DNA of 13,212 nucleotides. Source: an uncultured Ilumatobacter sp. (GTDB lineage Bacteria; Actinomycetota; Acidimicrobiia; Acidimicrobiales; Ilumatobacteraceae). The notes below the pieces were generated by a model. The model was not told where the DNA came from, did no database searches, and saw only the letters and a program-made list of their open reading frames with translations. Position numbers and translations under genes: made by a program. This document shows, piece by piece, positions 12,378 to 13,212 of the stretch (positions are counted from its first letter, which is position 1; each line of letters begins with the position of its first letter). The stretch spans positions 1 through 13,212 of the forward strand of contig CALAHA010000012.1 of the NCBI GenBank assembly GCA_937891565.1, given 5' to 3'.

Positions 12378-13212
12378 ATGCGTCCAGCAAAAGACTTCTT
12401 CCGTCCCCTCGCCGTCGGGGCTCCTGAGCCGGTCCGAGAGATCCCGTTCCCGCCGAGCCGGATGATTCACTTCTTCCCGGCAGCAAACGAAAAGATGCGC
12501 TCGAAGGTGCCGCAGATTGCGCCGACGGTCGACATCCTTCTCGCGAACCTCGAAGACGGCGTCCCGGCCGACCAGAAAGAAGCCGCCCGTGCCGGCCTCG
12601 TGGAGATCGCGCAGAGCCCCACATTCGCCACGGACTTCGGCCCCACGCAGTTCTGGACTCGGGTCAACAGCCTGGACTCGCCGTGGGGCCTCGACGACAT
12701 CACCGCAGCCGTGCTCGAAGCTGGTGAGGCGCTCGACGTGATCATGATCCCGAAGGTCGAAGGGCCCGAGGACATCCACTACGTCGACCGGTTGCTCGCA
12801 CAACTGGAAGCGAAAGCTGGCTTGAAAAAGCCGTTGCTGATCCACGCGATCCTCGAAACTGCGCGAGGCATGGCCAACGTCGAAGAGATCTGCGCCGCCT
12901 CGCCTCGCATGCAGGGACTCTCCCTCGGCCCAGCCGACCTCGCTGCCAACCGCCGCATGAAAACCACTCGCGTCGGCGGCGGCCACCCCGGCTATTTGGT
13001 GCGCGCTGACCCGCCCATGGTGACACGAGACGACGGAACAGCCGAAACCGATATCAATGCCGACCGCACCAAATACCAGCAAGACCTGTGGCACTACACG
13101 ATTGCTCGTATGGTCGATGCCTGCGTGATGAACGGGATCCTTCCGTTCTACGGACCGTTTGGCGACATCAAGGACACGGTTGCTTGCGAAGACCAGTTCC
13201 GCAACGCCTACC
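12378..13212 (+). CDS. CitE/malyl-CoA-lyase-like HpcH/HpaI-family C-C lyase (3' truncated by window)
   Basis: The first 278 residues of an HpcH/HpaI aldolase-citrate lyase (PF03328) protein; the gene runs off the window. Family features: LLANLEDGV (54-62; the Asp/Glu-bearing strand), TRVN (94-97, Arg95 for substrate binding), IMIPKVEGPEDI (122-133), the metal-ligand segment AILETARGM (157-165, Glu160) and LSLGPADLAA (181-190, Asp187 as second metal ligand). The later part, DLWHYTIARMVDACVMNGILP then YGPFGDI, closely parallels L-malyl-CoA/beta-methylmalyl-CoA lyases rather than short CitE proteins. It should cleave or form a 3-hydroxy-dicarboxyl-CoA with acetyl-CoA or propionyl-CoA and glyoxylate or pyruvate; the substrate is not fixed by sequence. 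ATG 12378 is the only sensible start. It sits downstream of the repeat region with its own promoter-like box. Confidence 0.85.
   Translation, partial: MRPAKDFFRPLAVGAPEPVREIPFPPSRMIHFFPAANEKMRSKVPQIAPTVDILLANLEDGVPADQKEAARAGLVEIAQSPTFATDFGPTQFWTRVNSLDSPWGLDDITAAVLEAGEALDVIMIPKVEGPEDIHYVDRLLAQLEAKAGLKKPLLIHAILETARGMANVEEICAASPRMQGLSLGPADLAANRRMKTTRVGGGHPGYLVRADPPMVTRDDGTAETDINADRTKYQQDLWHYTIARMVDACVMNGILPFYGPFGDIKDTVACEDQFRNAY

Noticed and set aside
12363..13094. 243-aa open frame on the minus strand opposite the CitE-like gene
   Set aside because: It is a shadow of a clear HpcH/HpaI-family gene, with no family motif of its own.

Overview
The window is 13.2 kb of moderately high-GC DNA carrying ten large protein genes, all on the + strand. 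It reads as an ordinary bacterial chromosome of the actinobacterial type. The family mix points the same way: a pair of Get3/ArsA-like ATPases resembling mycobacterial Rv3679/Rv3680, a short actinobacterial-style MutY, and promoters that look leaderless. An Acidimicrobiia (Ilumatobacter-like) source is my inference from protein style; I made no database match.

Layout. Bases 1-165 hold a cluster of DnaA-box-like nonamers and a putative promoter for a small hypothetical gene (166-447). Bases 448-723 are the nrdAB control region: a good sigma-70-type promoter, two tandem NrdR-type boxes exactly 42 bp apart, and a possible 33-codon leader ORF whose stop overlaps the nrdA start. Then come nrdA and nrdB (class Ia ribonucleotide reductase) with a stem-loop terminator, an HMG-CoA lyase-like gene, two overlapping Get3/ArsA-like ATPase genes, a beta-lactamase-fold serine hydrolase, and a multi-pass membrane protein of the LPG-synthase-TM/UPF0104 family. 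A tight trio follows (MaoC-like hydratase, SAM methyltransferase, mutY). After a 271-bp intergenic region packed with repeats, the window ends inside a CitE/malyl-CoA-lyase-like gene.

How the genes relate. nrdAB supplies deoxynucleotides and appears to be under NrdR, possibly also DnaA. The HMG-CoA lyase, MaoC hydratase and CitE-like lyase are all CoA-thioester carbon-carbon or hydration enzymes of the kind used in branched-chain amino acid or C5-dicarboxylate breakdown, but each has its own apparent promoter. The two ATPases almost certainly form a heterodimer.

Best leads: (1) the ATPase pair has complementary losses of the two Walker A lysines, predicting one working composite nucleotide site per heterodimer; (2) a duplicated 54-64 bp palindromic element flanked by C-rich and G-rich minisatellites lies between mutY and the CitE-like gene; (3) a possible Lys-rich leader peptide is coupled to nrdA; (4) a recurring TACnGT-like -10 box lies 6-8 nt before ATG at several transcription-unit starts.
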